The position numbers were made by a program, and so were the translations under genes. This document shows, piece after piece, positions 24,435 to 31,997 of a stretch of 39,203 bases of DNA. This DNA comes from a virus. Under the pieces are notes generated by a model. The model did no database searches and was not told the DNA's origin. It was given only the letters and a program-made list of their open reading frames with translations. Location of the stretch: IMG/VR virus record IMGVR_UViG_3300017917_003651, positions 1 through 39,203 of that record, one strand, 5' to 3'. Each line of letters begins with the position of its first letter. Positions within the stretch are counted from its first letter, which is position 1.

Positions 24435-25123
24435 TGAAACGTTTTTTAATAACCGGAATTAATAGTGGATTGGGTAAGTATTTATTTAATAACTTACCCG
24501 ATTCACTTGGTTTAGATAGAAATAATTTTAATCTTGTTGGGTATAAAGATTATGATACTATAATCCATTGTGCTTTTAATAAAGAAAATATTATAACTGA
24601 TTATGAAAAATACTTAGAAGATAATATATTTTTAACTCAACGATTAAGATCTCTAAACTATAAAAAATTTGTTTATATTTCAACAGTAGATGTTTATCAA
24701 GAAAATCCAACAATGTATGCTCATTTTAAACGATTTGCTGAAACATTATTAGATAATAATGATTTAATATTGAGATGTTCAATGATGTTAGGAGATACTA
24801 TGAAACCTAATCATACCCATAAATTAAAAAATAATGATGAAAGTATAGGATTATCTGGTGAATCAGTATTTAATTACATTTTAATGAAAGATTTAGTTGA
24901 ATTTTTCATTTCAGAAGATTATAAACAATATAATGGAGTAGTGGATTTTGTTTCAAATGATTTAGTAAAATTAGAAGATGTTAAAAAATATTTTAACTCA
25001 ACCACTAAATTAGGTGAACATGTTTATCAAAATAGCTTGGATTTCGTAAATCCTATATTTACCTTGAACCAAAAATACAACAAATCCTCCCTAGACAATT
25101 TAATAGAATATTATGGAAAATAA
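24434..25123 (+). CDS. Short extended-SDR nucleotide-sugar dehydrogenase/reductase
   Basis: A 229-residue SDR-like protein: FLITGINSGLGKYLFNN for NAD(P), VYISTVDVY for the Ser strand, and YAHFKRFAE for an intact Tyr-x3-Lys. ILRCSMMLG follows as in sugar epimerases. It is about 100 residues shorter than the family norm, with a compressed N-terminal Rossmann part. It resembles RmlD-type reductases in pattern, so it could carry out the final keto reduction. TAATG and 11-base overlaps couple it to both neighbours. Confidence 0.7.
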   Translation: MKRFLITGINSGLGKYLFNNLPDSLGLDRNNFNLVGYKDYDTIIHCAFNKENIITDYEKYLEDNIFLTQRLRSLNYKKFVYISTVDVYQENPTMYAHFKRFAETLLDNNDLILRCSMMLGDTMKPNHTHKLKNNDESIGLSGESVFNYILMKDLVEFFISEDYKQYNGVVDFVSNDLVKLEDVKKYFNSTTKLGEHVYQNSLDFVNPIFTLNQKYNKSSLDNLIEYYGK

Positions 25124-26072
25124 CTTTTATAAAGGAAAGAAAGTAGTAGTGACGGGTGGTTCTGGATTTATTGGAACTCATTATTTAATTGAGTTGCTTG
25201 AAAGAGGAGCCATTGTAAAAACTCATACTCATGAAAAACCACTTCAAATTCAAGATGATAGGCTTGAAGTATTAGAAGGAATTGATTTAACAAATTTAGA
25301 AGATTGTTTTAAATTAATTGAAGGAGCAGATTATGTAATTCATTCTGGAGGGAAAATTGCTCACCCATCAACCGTACCTACTGATATTCAAATCTCAATG
25401 CAGAATATTTTAGTATTAGGTAATGTATTAGAAGCATCTTATAAATCAAATGTCAAAAGATTTTTAGATTTAAACAGCTCAACAGGCTATCCAGATATCA
25501 GAAGACCACTGACTGAAGATGAATTTTGGGAAGGTGAACCATATAAAGCTTATTTTGGTTATGGTTGGATGCGTCGTTACAGAGAAAAATTAATGGAACA
25601 CGTTTCTAAATTCTCAGGCATGGAAATCGCTTTAGCTAGAGGAACAGCTATTTATGGACCTAACGATAATTTTGATCCTAAAACATGTCATGTAGTACCA
25701 GCATTAATTAAAAGAGTATTAGATGGCGAAGATCCATTTGTTGTTTGGGGTACACCAGATGTAGTTAGAGATTTTCTATATGTTAAAGATGTAGTTAAAG
25801 CAGCTTTATTAGTACTTGAAAAAGGAGAATCAATGAGACCTTATAATGTAGGTTCTGGTACTACAGTAACAGTAGGAGATATTGTTAACGCTATTTTAAA
25901 AGCAACAGGTAAAAACCCAGAAGTAATTTATGATGAAACAAAACCAACCACTATTCCGTTTAGAATGGTTAGTACAGAAAGATTAACAAACGAGTTAGGT
26001 TTTACTCCATCTTATACTTTTGAAGAAGGAATTCAGGAAACAGTAAATTGGTATAAAGAAAATTATGTCTAA
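25113..26072 (+). CDS. Extended SDR nucleotide-sugar epimerase/reductase
   Basis: A 319-residue SDR with VVVTGGSGFIGTHYL at the N-terminus, DLNSSTGYPD as the Ser strand, and LARGTAIYGPNDNF and VRDFLYVKDVVKA as substrate blocks. The catalytic segment is YFGYGWMRRYREK, where Arg stands at the usual Lys of Tyr-x3-Lys. It shares layout with the SDR two genes upstream (for instance WGTPDVVRDF against WGDGSTIRDF), suggesting an old duplication. It would act on the same sugar pathway, most likely in epimerisation or reduction at C3-C5. Confidence 0.78.
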   Translation: MENNFYKGKKVVVTGGSGFIGTHYLIELLERGAIVKTHTHEKPLQIQDDRLEVLEGIDLTNLEDCFKLIEGADYVIHSGGKIAHPSTVPTDIQISMQNILVLGNVLEASYKSNVKRFLDLNSSTGYPDIRRPLTEDEFWEGEPYKAYFGYGWMRRYREKLMEHVSKFSGMEIALARGTAIYGPNDNFDPKTCHVVPALIKRVLDGEDPFVVWGTPDVVRDFLYVKDVVKAALLVLEKGESMRPYNVGSGTTVTVGDIVNAILKATGKNPEVIYDETKPTTIPFRMVSTERLTNELGFTPSYTFEEGIQETVNWYKENYV

Positions 26073-27075
26073 TGTTTTAATTACAGGTATAACAGGAATG
26101 GTTGGTTCACATTTAACCGACTTCCTATTAACTAATACAGATTGGAAAATTTATGGTTTGGCTCGTTGGACTGATTCTTTAGATAATTTAGAACATCTAA
26201 CAGAAGAAATCAATAAAAAAGAGCGTATTGAACTTATTTATGGTGATTTAAATGATTTAGCTTCACTAATTACAGCTATTGATAAATCAAAACCTAATTA
26301 TGTATTTCATTTAGCTGCTCAATCTTATCCACAGACTAGTTTTGATGCGCCTATAGAAACGCTTCAAACTAATATATTAGGAACCGCTAATTTATTAGAG
26401 GCATTGCGTAAATCACAATATAAAAACGCTATAACACATGTTTGTGCATCGAGTGAGGTATTTGGTCGTGTACCTAAAGATAAATTACCTATTGATGAGG
26501 AATGTACTTTCCATCCTGCTTCACCTTATGCTATTTCAAAAGTAGGGACTGATTTAGTAGGTAGATATTATGCTGAAGCATATGGAATGACTATTATGAC
26601 AACTCGTATGTTTACTCATACTGGACCAAGACGTGGAGATGTATTTTCAGAATCAACATTCGCTAAACAGATTGCAATGATTGAAGCTGGATTACAAGAA
26701 CCTAAAATTTATGTGGGTAATTTAGATTCACTTAGAACTTATGCTGATGTAAGAGATGCTGTTCGTGCTTATTATATGTTAGTAACTAAAGATCCTCAAG
26801 CAGGTGAATATTATAATATTGGGGGGACATATACTTGTACTATTGGAGATATGTTAAATTTTCTAATAAGTCAATCAACTGTAGATAATATTGAAATTGT
26901 AACTGATCCGGAACGTTTAAGACCAATCGATGCTGACTTACAAATTCCAAATTGTGATAAATTTAAAGCACATACCAATTGGGAACCACAAATTTCATTT
27001 GATACTACAATGAGAGACTTATTAAATTATTGGAGAGACAGAGTAAAATCAGGACGTAAATTTTTAAGACGATGA
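26065..27075 (+). CDS. gmd: GDP-mannose 4,6-dehydratase-like enzyme
   Basis: A 336-residue SDR close to Gmd, which makes GDP-4-keto-6-deoxy-D-mannose from GDP-mannose, the entry to fucose, colitose and rhamnose-type sugars. It has LITGITGMVGSHL, CASSEVFG with the Ser-Glu pair (S130, E131), SPYAISKVG (Y155, K159), and MFTHTGPRRGDVF, which matches the RxxNHxSPRRG block of Gmd. It is slightly shorter than the usual 370 residues. It should supply substrate for the ColD-like dehydratase. A different nucleotide-sugar is possible. Confidence 0.82.
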   Translation: MSNVLITGITGMVGSHLTDFLLTNTDWKIYGLARWTDSLDNLEHLTEEINKKERIELIYGDLNDLASLITAIDKSKPNYVFHLAAQSYPQTSFDAPIETLQTNILGTANLLEALRKSQYKNAITHVCASSEVFGRVPKDKLPIDEECTFHPASPYAISKVGTDLVGRYYAEAYGMTIMTTRMFTHTGPRRGDVFSESTFAKQIAMIEAGLQEPKIYVGNLDSLRTYADVRDAVRAYYMLVTKDPQAGEYYNIGGTYTCTIGDMLNFLISQSTVDNIEIVTDPERLRPIDADLQIPNCDKFKAHTNWEPQISFDTTMRDLLNYWRDRVKSGRKFLRR

Positions 27076-27809
27076 GATTTTTAGTAATTGGAGACAGTTG
27101 TGTTGACATTTTCCGTTATGGAAAAGTCAACCGACTAGCTCCTGAAGCACCCGTACCTATTATTATGCCTGAAAATGAAACCTCAACTCCAGGTATGGCA
27201 GGTAATGTAGTTAGAAATATAGAAGCCTTAGGACATAAAGTAGATTTTATTACTAATGTAGATGAAATTAAAAAAATTAGATATGTTTGTTCTAAATACA
27301 ATCATTTACTTTTAAGAGTAGATGAAAATGATTCATGCCAACCAGTAACTCAAAAAATATTAGATAGAATCAAATGGAGTAACTATGATGCTATTATTAT
27401 TAGTGATTATTGCAAAGGATTTTTATCTGAACAAGATATTGAATGGATATCAGCTCAACATCATTTAGTATTTTTAGATACTAAAAAAATATTAGGGGAT
27501 TGGGCTCACGATGTTGATTTTATTAAAATTAACTATAGTGAATATGAAAATAATTCTTATGTTTTATCTAAAGATAATATTTTAGCAGATAAAACTATTG
27601 TTACTAAAGGTAAACATGGTTGTACATATCAAAAAATCGATTATCCAACTAAAGAAGTATCTGTAAAAGACGTATCAGGAGCTGGAGATACATTTTTAGC
27701 TGGTTTAGTAGTAGAATATGCTCGTTCCAGAGATATAAAATCAGCAATTGATTTTGCTCAAGAATGTACAACAATAGTAGTTCAAAAAACAGGAGTATCA
27801 ACAATATGA
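27072..27809 (+). CDS. PfkB-family sugar kinase (HldE N-domain-like)
   Basis: A 245-residue kinase of the PfkB fold. LVIGDSCVDIFRYG, LAPEAPVPII and GMAGNVVRNIEALG match the N-domain of the heptose-7-phosphate kinase HldE/RfaE. The catalytic motif is DVSGAGDTFLAGL, with KGKHGCT before it. It is about 70 residues shorter than HldE-1, with a gap in the lid region near residue 60. It may phosphorylate a heptose or another sugar for activation. No nucleotidyltransferase partner is in the window. Confidence 0.8.
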   Translation: MRFLVIGDSCVDIFRYGKVNRLAPEAPVPIIMPENETSTPGMAGNVVRNIEALGHKVDFITNVDEIKKIRYVCSKYNHLLLRVDENDSCQPVTQKILDRIKWSNYDAIIISDYCKGFLSEQDIEWISAQHHLVFLDTKKILGDWAHDVDFIKINYSEYENNSYVLSKDNILADKTIVTKGKHGCTYQKIDYPTKEVSVKDVSGAGDTFLAGLVVEYARSRDIKSAIDFAQECTTIVVQKTGVSTI

Positions 27810-28660
27810 AAACAGCAGCAATATTAGTTTGTAGAAATGATGACTACAAAGAAGATGATAGAATTGTAGTTTGTGTTAAAGCAATGTTAGAAACATTTGA
27901 TGAGTTATGGTTTGTAGATTGGAATTCACCAGAAGATAAAGGTCCATTATTGTGGAAATTAGAAGATAGAATCCCAAAACAAAATAAAATAAAACATATT
28001 ATCATCAATCCAGAATCAGTTAAAGCTTTAGTAGGTGATAATGAAAAAATCCAACCTTGTTTAATGCCTTTAGCTTCAAATATGGCTATACAAAGATGTG
28101 ATGCTGATTTTATAGCTGTAACTACAATAGATATTATTCCTCCAAGTAAAGAAGTATTAAATAGTTTTTTATCAACAGCAGATAATAATTCATTCTATAC
28201 TTTTTCAAGACGTGATGTTGAAATTTCAGAATTAGAAAAACTGGGATTTGATAATTGGGAACAATTTAGAGAAGAACAAGATAAAATAAGCCAACCAAGA
28301 TATTTTCCAGCTAGAGTAACACCAAATGATAATTATAGTATATTTAATTGTTGTGGTGATTTTCAACTAGCATCTAAACATGTTTGGAGCACAATTAAAG
28401 GATTTGAAGAACAAATGTTATGCGCTTGTTTCGTAGATACTAATGTTCAGAAAAAAGCGGTATTAAATGGGTTTAATTTAACACCTATTTATGATGTGCC
28501 TTTATATCATTTATCTCATAAAGGAATGGGTAATGATGGTACCTCACCCTCAAAACAATATTATAATGATGCTTGGGATTGGGTAGAATGGTTTGAAACA
28601 TCTCAAAACACAGACAATTGGGGATTTTCAGATATTGAAATTGAATATGAAATAATTTAA
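27806..28660 (+). CDS. Probable GT-A glycosyltransferase
   Basis: A 284-residue protein. The start AAILVCRNDDYKEDDRI and FDELWFVDWNSPEDKG resemble GT2-like donor domains. FIAVTTIDIIPPSKEV may hold the acidic metal site, and the C-terminal ASKHVWSTIKGFEE, then LYHLSHKGMG, is typical of the GT27/GT2 C-terminal segment. ATG 27806 overlaps the kinase stop (ATGA); an in-frame upstream reading starts within the kinase gene. It closes the sugar operon. Confidence 0.72.
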   Translation: MKTAAILVCRNDDYKEDDRIVVCVKAMLETFDELWFVDWNSPEDKGPLLWKLEDRIPKQNKIKHIIINPESVKALVGDNEKIQPCLMPLASNMAIQRCDADFIAVTTIDIIPPSKEVLNSFLSTADNNSFYTFSRRDVEISELEKLGFDNWEQFREEQDKISQPRYFPARVTPNDNYSIFNCCGDFQLASKHVWSTIKGFEEQMLCACFVDTNVQKKAVLNGFNLTPIYDVPLYHLSHKGMGNDGTSPSKQYYNDAWDWVEWFETSQNTDNWGFSDIEIEYEII

Positions 28661-28665
28661 ACAAT

Positions 28666-28824
28666 ATGTTATTTGGATTTTATAATAGAAACGATTGGAA
28701 TCAAGAATTGATTGGTCGTACAATATCAACTTCAAGGTTAAACGCAGCTAAGTATTTTGCTGAACGTAAACAATTACCTTTAAAAGAATTTTTAAAAATA
28801 TTTGGAGTGAAAACACTGATATGA
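28666..28824 (+). CDS. Small protein of unknown function
   Basis: A 52-residue basic protein starting MLFGFYNRNDWN, with SRLNAAKYFAERKQL, which resembles a short DNA-binding helix pair. It fills the gap between the glycosyltransferase and the next gene, with an ATGA overlap at 28821. The compact arrangement supports it as a real gene; no family recognised. Confidence 0.55.
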   Translation: MLFGFYNRNDWNQELIGRTISTSRLNAAKYFAERKQLPLKEFLKIFGVKTLI

Positions 28825-29204
28825 ATTTAAAACATTTTGGAAAAAATTTAAGTTTAAAATTAAAACAACCAGCATCAAGTAATACTAAACAGTTTTTTAT
28901 TGATGTAGTGAATTTGTTTGAAGGTGTACATCAACGTTCACTTGATATGGAACTCTATGGTATTGATATGGAAACATATGATGATGGGTTTTATGTTTTG
29001 ATTGAGAATTTGATATTGAAAATTTACGGTGAATGGAAAACCGAGTTGATATTATGGTTTGTTTATGATCGTTTTGATGATAATGAACAATTATTACCAT
29101 TGTCAATACAAGAAGAAGGTAAAGACGAGGAAGAAACATTTATAGAAACCCCTGAACAATTGTGGGACTTAATTAAAAGAATAGATAAAAAAACAAAAAA
29201 ATAA
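28821..29204 (+). CDS. Unknown phage protein
   Basis: A 127-residue protein with a basic N-terminus (MNLKHFGKNLSLKLK) and an acidic body rich in Tyr, Leu and Trp (ELYGIDMETYDDGFYVLIE, LILWFVYDRFDD). Its tail is Lys-rich. It overlaps the preceding short gene by four bases and is followed by a 19-base gap. No domain recognised. Confidence 0.6.
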   Translation: MNLKHFGKNLSLKLKQPASSNTKQFFIDVVNLFEGVHQRSLDMELYGIDMETYDDGFYVLIENLILKIYGEWKTELILWFVYDRFDDNEQLLPLSIQEEGKDEEETFIETPEQLWDLIKRIDKKTKK

Positions 29205-29223
29205 AAGTTATATATTTAGAGTT

Positions 29224-29526
29224 ATGAATTGTATTAAATGCGGAGAATTAATTCCTGAAGGCAGATTAAAAGCACTTCCAGGAGCTAAAACATGTGTTAG
29301 TTGTTCTGGTGTACAGAAAAAAGGAGCAGTAACATTAATGAAAGGTGAGGGTGACCATACTTGGATAGAAACTATTCATTTAGAACATGATGAATATAAA
29401 GCATATATGGAAGCTGAAAATAAAATGCGCAAGCAAGGAAATGTATTATTTGATAATATAGAACCACCAACAGACCTTCCATATGGTTTTAGTGAGAAAA
29501 AAATAGGTAAAAAAGAGGAGGAATAA
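29224..29526 (+). CDS. DksA/TraR-type zinc-finger protein
   Basis: A 100-residue protein with the DksA/TraR C4 zinc finger at its N-terminus: C3-x2-C6 and C24-x2-C27, with IPEGRLKALPGAKTCVSC between, the family signature. Full DksA has a coiled coil before this finger, which is absent; instead an acidic helical tail follows. TraR-type phage proteins bind the RNA polymerase secondary channel and shift promoter choice. The same role here is plausible but the missing coiled coil makes it uncertain. Confidence 0.75.
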   Translation: MNCIKCGELIPEGRLKALPGAKTCVSCSGVQKKGAVTLMKGEGDHTWIETIHLEHDEYKAYMEAENKMRKQGNVLFDNIEPPTDLPYGFSEKKIGKKEEE

Positions 29527-30173
29527 TGCCTTCAGCAAAACCGTTATCCAAAGAAGTTATAGTTAACGCAATGGACAAAACTAAGTCCGTTCGTGGTGCT
29601 GCTCGTTATTTAAATTGTTCTTATCAACATTTGAAAAAATGGATGAAACTTTATAAAGACGAAGCAAGTGGAAAAACTTTATTTGAATTACATAAAAACC
29701 AATCAGGCAAAGGAGTACCTAAATTTTTAAGTCATGCTCCATTTGGTAGAAAAGAACCTGCTATTTTAGATATTATAAATGGTGTACTTGACCCTTCAAA
29801 TTTTAACCCTGAAAAAATCAAATATAGAATGATTGAAGGTGGTTATTTAAGGGAAGAATGTTACAAATGTGGTTTTAATGAACGTCGAGTATTAGATTAT
29901 AAAATACCTTTATTAATGCATTTCAAAAATGGTAATAAACAAAATTACACACTTGAAAATGTAGAGATGCTATGTTACAACTGTTATTACTTATCAGTTG
30001 GAGACTTGTATACAGGTAAACAAATTGAGGCTATTGAAGATCATAAACCAATTAGTAAAGGTCAAGTGGATTGGGAGGTAGATGAATACACATTAGAACG
30101 TTTTAAGGAATTAGGATTATATGATTCAAAACCTAAAGATGATGACCCTTATGATTTGGTATCTAGACTTTAA
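29526..30173 (+). CDS. Helix-turn-helix plus HNH-like zinc protein
   Basis: A 215-residue protein. The N-terminal part has a helix-turn-helix (SVRGAARYLNCSYQHLKKWM, residues 17-36). The middle has an HNH-type zinc frame: ECYKCGF, then LLMHFKNGNKQNY, an Asn in TLENVEML, and CYNCYYL. Where active HNH enzymes have CxxCH, this has Tyr, so the final catalytic His is lost and it may bind but not cut DNA. A strong GAGGAGG lies just upstream of ATG 29526, within the previous gene's Glu tail. It may be a transcription factor. Confidence 0.7.
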   Translation: MPSAKPLSKEVIVNAMDKTKSVRGAARYLNCSYQHLKKWMKLYKDEASGKTLFELHKNQSGKGVPKFLSHAPFGRKEPAILDIINGVLDPSNFNPEKIKYRMIEGGYLREECYKCGFNERRVLDYKIPLLMHFKNGNKQNYTLENVEMLCYNCYYLSVGDLYTGKQIEAIEDHKPISKGQVDWEVDEYTLERFKELGLYDSKPKDDDPYDLVSRL

Positions 30174-30184
30174 ATATTTATAAT
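30156..30184 (+). promoter_or_regulatory. Possible promoter before 30186/30344
   Basis: TTGGTA (30156-30161), 17 bases, TATAAT (30179-30184), spanning the stop of the HTH/HNH gene. The predicted start site falls just after the GTG of the next small gene, so it would serve 30344 rather than that gene. Confidence 0.4.
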
Positions 30185-30185
30185 A

Positions 30186-30341
30186 GTGAAAAAGAAAAAA
30201 CACGATAAGTTAGTTCGCGATTACGAGAAACAAAAGGAAAAACACCTTGAGAAACTCGCTACTCAAAAACTAAAAGATCAAGATAAAGCAGATCACTTAC
30301 GTACAAAATACATTAACACAGATTTTTTAAATTTATTTTAA
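30186..30341 (+). CDS. Small highly charged protein (GTG start)
   Basis: A 51-residue protein, mostly alternating Lys, Glu, Asp and His, likely one long helix (RDYEKQKEKHLEKLA), ending TDFLNLF. The start is GTG 30186; the frame has no ATG. It ends two bases before the next gene. It fills what would otherwise be a 170-base gap and has a phage-like charge pattern. Confidence 0.5.
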   Translation: MKKKKHDKLVRDYEKQKEKHLEKLATQKLKDQDKADHLRTKYINTDFLNLF

Positions 30342-30343
30342 TT

Positions 30344-30655
30344 ATGGCAGGAGAAATTACAGTCAACAATTCCGATGAATTCCAGGAAATGGTTGACAAT
30401 AAGGATTTTAGAATAGCTAAAGCAATTGTTGAATCTATTTTAGAAAATATAAACACAAAAAAGAAAAACGTACATATATTATCTGTTGCTTGTGTTGAAG
30501 ATCAAGCAATATATGATTTAACTTTAGACAGAAAATTCTTTGTGGATACATTAGAGGAAAACTTAAAATATTTTATCGAGCAAGAACGATATGAGGAATG
30601 TCAAAAAATCGTAGAGGCAATAAATAAACTAAAAGAAAAAACTTCTACAAAATAA
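30344..30655 (+). CDS. Unknown helical protein
   Basis: A 103-residue protein starting MAGEITVNNSDEFQEM, largely helical and acidic, ending with a Glu/Lys-rich segment. It may form a helical bundle (RIAKAIVESILENI, YFIEQERYEECQKIVEAI). No domain recognised; it precedes the promoter of the membrane-protein genes. Confidence 0.6.
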   Translation: MAGEITVNNSDEFQEMVDNKDFRIAKAIVESILENINTKKKNVHILSVACVEDQAIYDLTLDRKFFVDTLEENLKYFIEQERYEECQKIVEAINKLKEKTSTK

Positions 30656-30656
30656 T

Positions 30657-30685
30657 TTGGCATATTAAAAATTTGTCATTATATT
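30657..30685 (+). promoter_or_regulatory. Promoter of the lytic-transglycosylase group
   Basis: TTGGCA (30657-30662), 17 bases, TATATT (30680-30685), directly after the stop of 30344. ATG 30703 is 17 bases past the -10. The two membrane-anchored genes follow in tandem. Confidence 0.65.
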
Positions 30686-30702
30686 TCAAACAAAAATAAG
30701 TT

Positions 30703-31020
30703 ATGAAAAATTTAATCACAGAAGAATTCAAGGGAAAAGTTAAAGTAGCATTTGCTCGCTTTATGAACATTATTATTGTTAGTTCAACTCTGATTGCTGG
30801 TTTTGGTCTAGGTTATTACTTCCAGGAATTAAAAGTAAAACCTAAAGCAGTTAACGAAACCATTTTAAACAAAGAAGTTCGAATCGCTATTGATTCAGAA
30901 GATAAATTAATTATTATGGATAGAAAAACAGGACAATATACTATCTATAGTGATTCAGTAGGTAATACAATTTTTAAAATGTATGCCTCTAAAATTGCAA
31001 GTCCTGTAATTACTAAATAA
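30703..31020 (+). CDS. Single-pass membrane protein
   Basis: A 105-residue protein with a positively charged N-terminus and one transmembrane segment (about residues 22-41, IIIVSSTLIAGFGLGYYF), then a periplasmic-type domain of about 60 residues. It lies one base before the transglycosylase gene and shares its promoter, so a part in lysis or envelope passage (for example a spanin- or holin-like role) is possible but not shown. Confidence 0.65.
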   Translation: MKNLITEEFKGKVKVAFARFMNIIIVSSTLIAGFGLGYYFQELKVKPKAVNETILNKEVRIAIDSEDKLIIMDRKTGQYTIYSDSVGNTIFKMYASKIASPVITK

Positions 31021-31021
31021 A

Positions 31022-31555
31022 ATGAATAATTTCGCTAAATTAAAAAATTGGTATCTAATAATCACTTTGAGTATTATAGGATTAATGTTCTATAGTATTA
31101 ATCAAAGATTAGATTATTTTGAAGAACGTTTAGATTTAGCTGCGGGAACTACCTCACTCCAAATGTATGAATCAATTGAACATTGGAGTGATAGTTTCCA
31201 AGTACCTAAACATATTGCTTATAATGTTGCTTGGTTAGAAACTCGTTATAAAGGCCCATTTGATTTTGATTATGAACATCGATTAACCTCATCAGCAGGT
31301 GCTGTAGGTCCAATGCAAATTATCACTAGATGGGCTCATAAATACGCTGGTAGACATGTTACTGAAAAGGAATTACGTACTAATATAGATCTAAATGTAA
31401 TGGTTAGTATGAAAATGTTAAGAGCAAGATATAATTCAACTGGCAATTGGGCTACTGCTTGTGGTGGATATAATACAGGAAAACCTATTGTAAATAGTTA
31501 TGCTCAATATGCTGTTTCAAATAAAAATTACAAAGATAATTGGATTAAACCTTAA
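31022..31555 (+). CDS. Membrane-anchored lytic transglycosylase (SLT-like)
   Basis: A 177-residue peptidoglycan-cleaving enzyme. A transmembrane anchor lies at residues 10-26 (WYLIITLSIIGLMFYSI). The catalytic domain has NVAWLETRYKG with the catalytic Glu73, SSAGAVGPMQI near 90-100, and ACGGYNTG near 147-154, all typical of the SLT lysozyme fold. The anchor would place it in the periplasm facing the cell wall, for host lysis or local wall opening. The membrane protein upstream is a likely partner. Confidence 0.88.
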   Translation: MNNFAKLKNWYLIITLSIIGLMFYSINQRLDYFEERLDLAAGTTSLQMYESIEHWSDSFQVPKHIAYNVAWLETRYKGPFDFDYEHRLTSSAGAVGPMQIITRWAHKYAGRHVTEKELRTNIDLNVMVSMKMLRARYNSTGNWATACGGYNTGKPIVNSYAQYAVSNKNYKDNWIKP

Positions 31556-31579
31556 AAATGAGTTGTCGTATGTATAAGC

Positions 31580-31732
31580 ATGGCAACAAAGAAAAAATCA
31601 ACAGCAATCAGCGCATCATCGCTTTACAAAGAGAAACCAAAAAGAAGAAGACCTGGAATCCATGCTAAAACTAAAACTAGCAAATCTAAAAATGCTACTA
31701 ACTATAAAAAAATAAGTGTAGGACAAGGATAA
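31580..31732 (+). CDS. Small basic phage protein (RRPGIHAKTK type)
   Basis: A 50-residue protein rich in Lys, Ser and Arg, with KRRRPGIHAKTKTSKSKN and a NYKKISVGQG end. I recall this RPG-H-KTK-SKSKN-YKK-GQG pattern from small proteins of other phages; the function is unknown. It could bind nucleic acid. ATG 31580 lies 24 bases after the transglycosylase stop. It begins a run of four tiny genes. Confidence 0.7.
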   Translation: MATKKKSTAISASSLYKEKPKRRRPGIHAKTKTSKSKNATNYKKISVGQG

Positions 31733-31735
31733 GTT

Positions 31736-31867
31736 ATGGACAAAAATTATACAGGTAAACATTCTTTACCCCCACGTTATAAAAAAAGTAGAGTTTCAAG
31801 CAAAAAATTCAACAAACGTATAAAAGAAAATAATGAAGTTTTAAATAAAGCAAAAAGTAATGAGTAA
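31736..31867 (+). CDS. Small basic protein
   Basis: A 43-residue protein starting MDKNYTGKHSLPPRYKK, rich in Lys, Arg and Asn. ATG 31736 sits in the GGATAAGTTATG context three bases after the previous gene. Its end overlaps the next gene by eight bases. Function unknown; the charge suggests binding to nucleic acid. Confidence 0.6.
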   Translation: MDKNYTGKHSLPPRYKKSRVSSKKFNKRIKENNEVLNKAKSNE

Positions 31868-31997
31868 AACAAGTAATCTACAAAAATTGGAAGTTTTGAA
31901 AGTATGGTTAGATGATTTAAAGAAAAATCAGAAAATTAGAAAACAACAACAAAAGAAAGCATCTAAGTGGCTTGAAGAATTAGAAGATGAAGCTTAA
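31860..31997 (+). CDS. Small helical protein
   Basis: A 45-residue protein, probably one amphipathic helix (LQKLEVLKVWLDDLKKNQK) followed by a basic stretch and an acidic end (WLEELEDEA). It overlaps the genes on both sides by 8 and 11 bases. Function unknown. Confidence 0.6.
   Translation: MSKTSNLQKLEVLKVWLDDLKKNQKIRKQQQKKASKWLEELEDEA

Noticed and set aside
31558-31668. 36-residue reading starting MSCRMYKHG in another frame
   Set aside because: The overlapping 31580 frame has the known-looking RPGIHAKTK pattern, and both cannot easily be coding.
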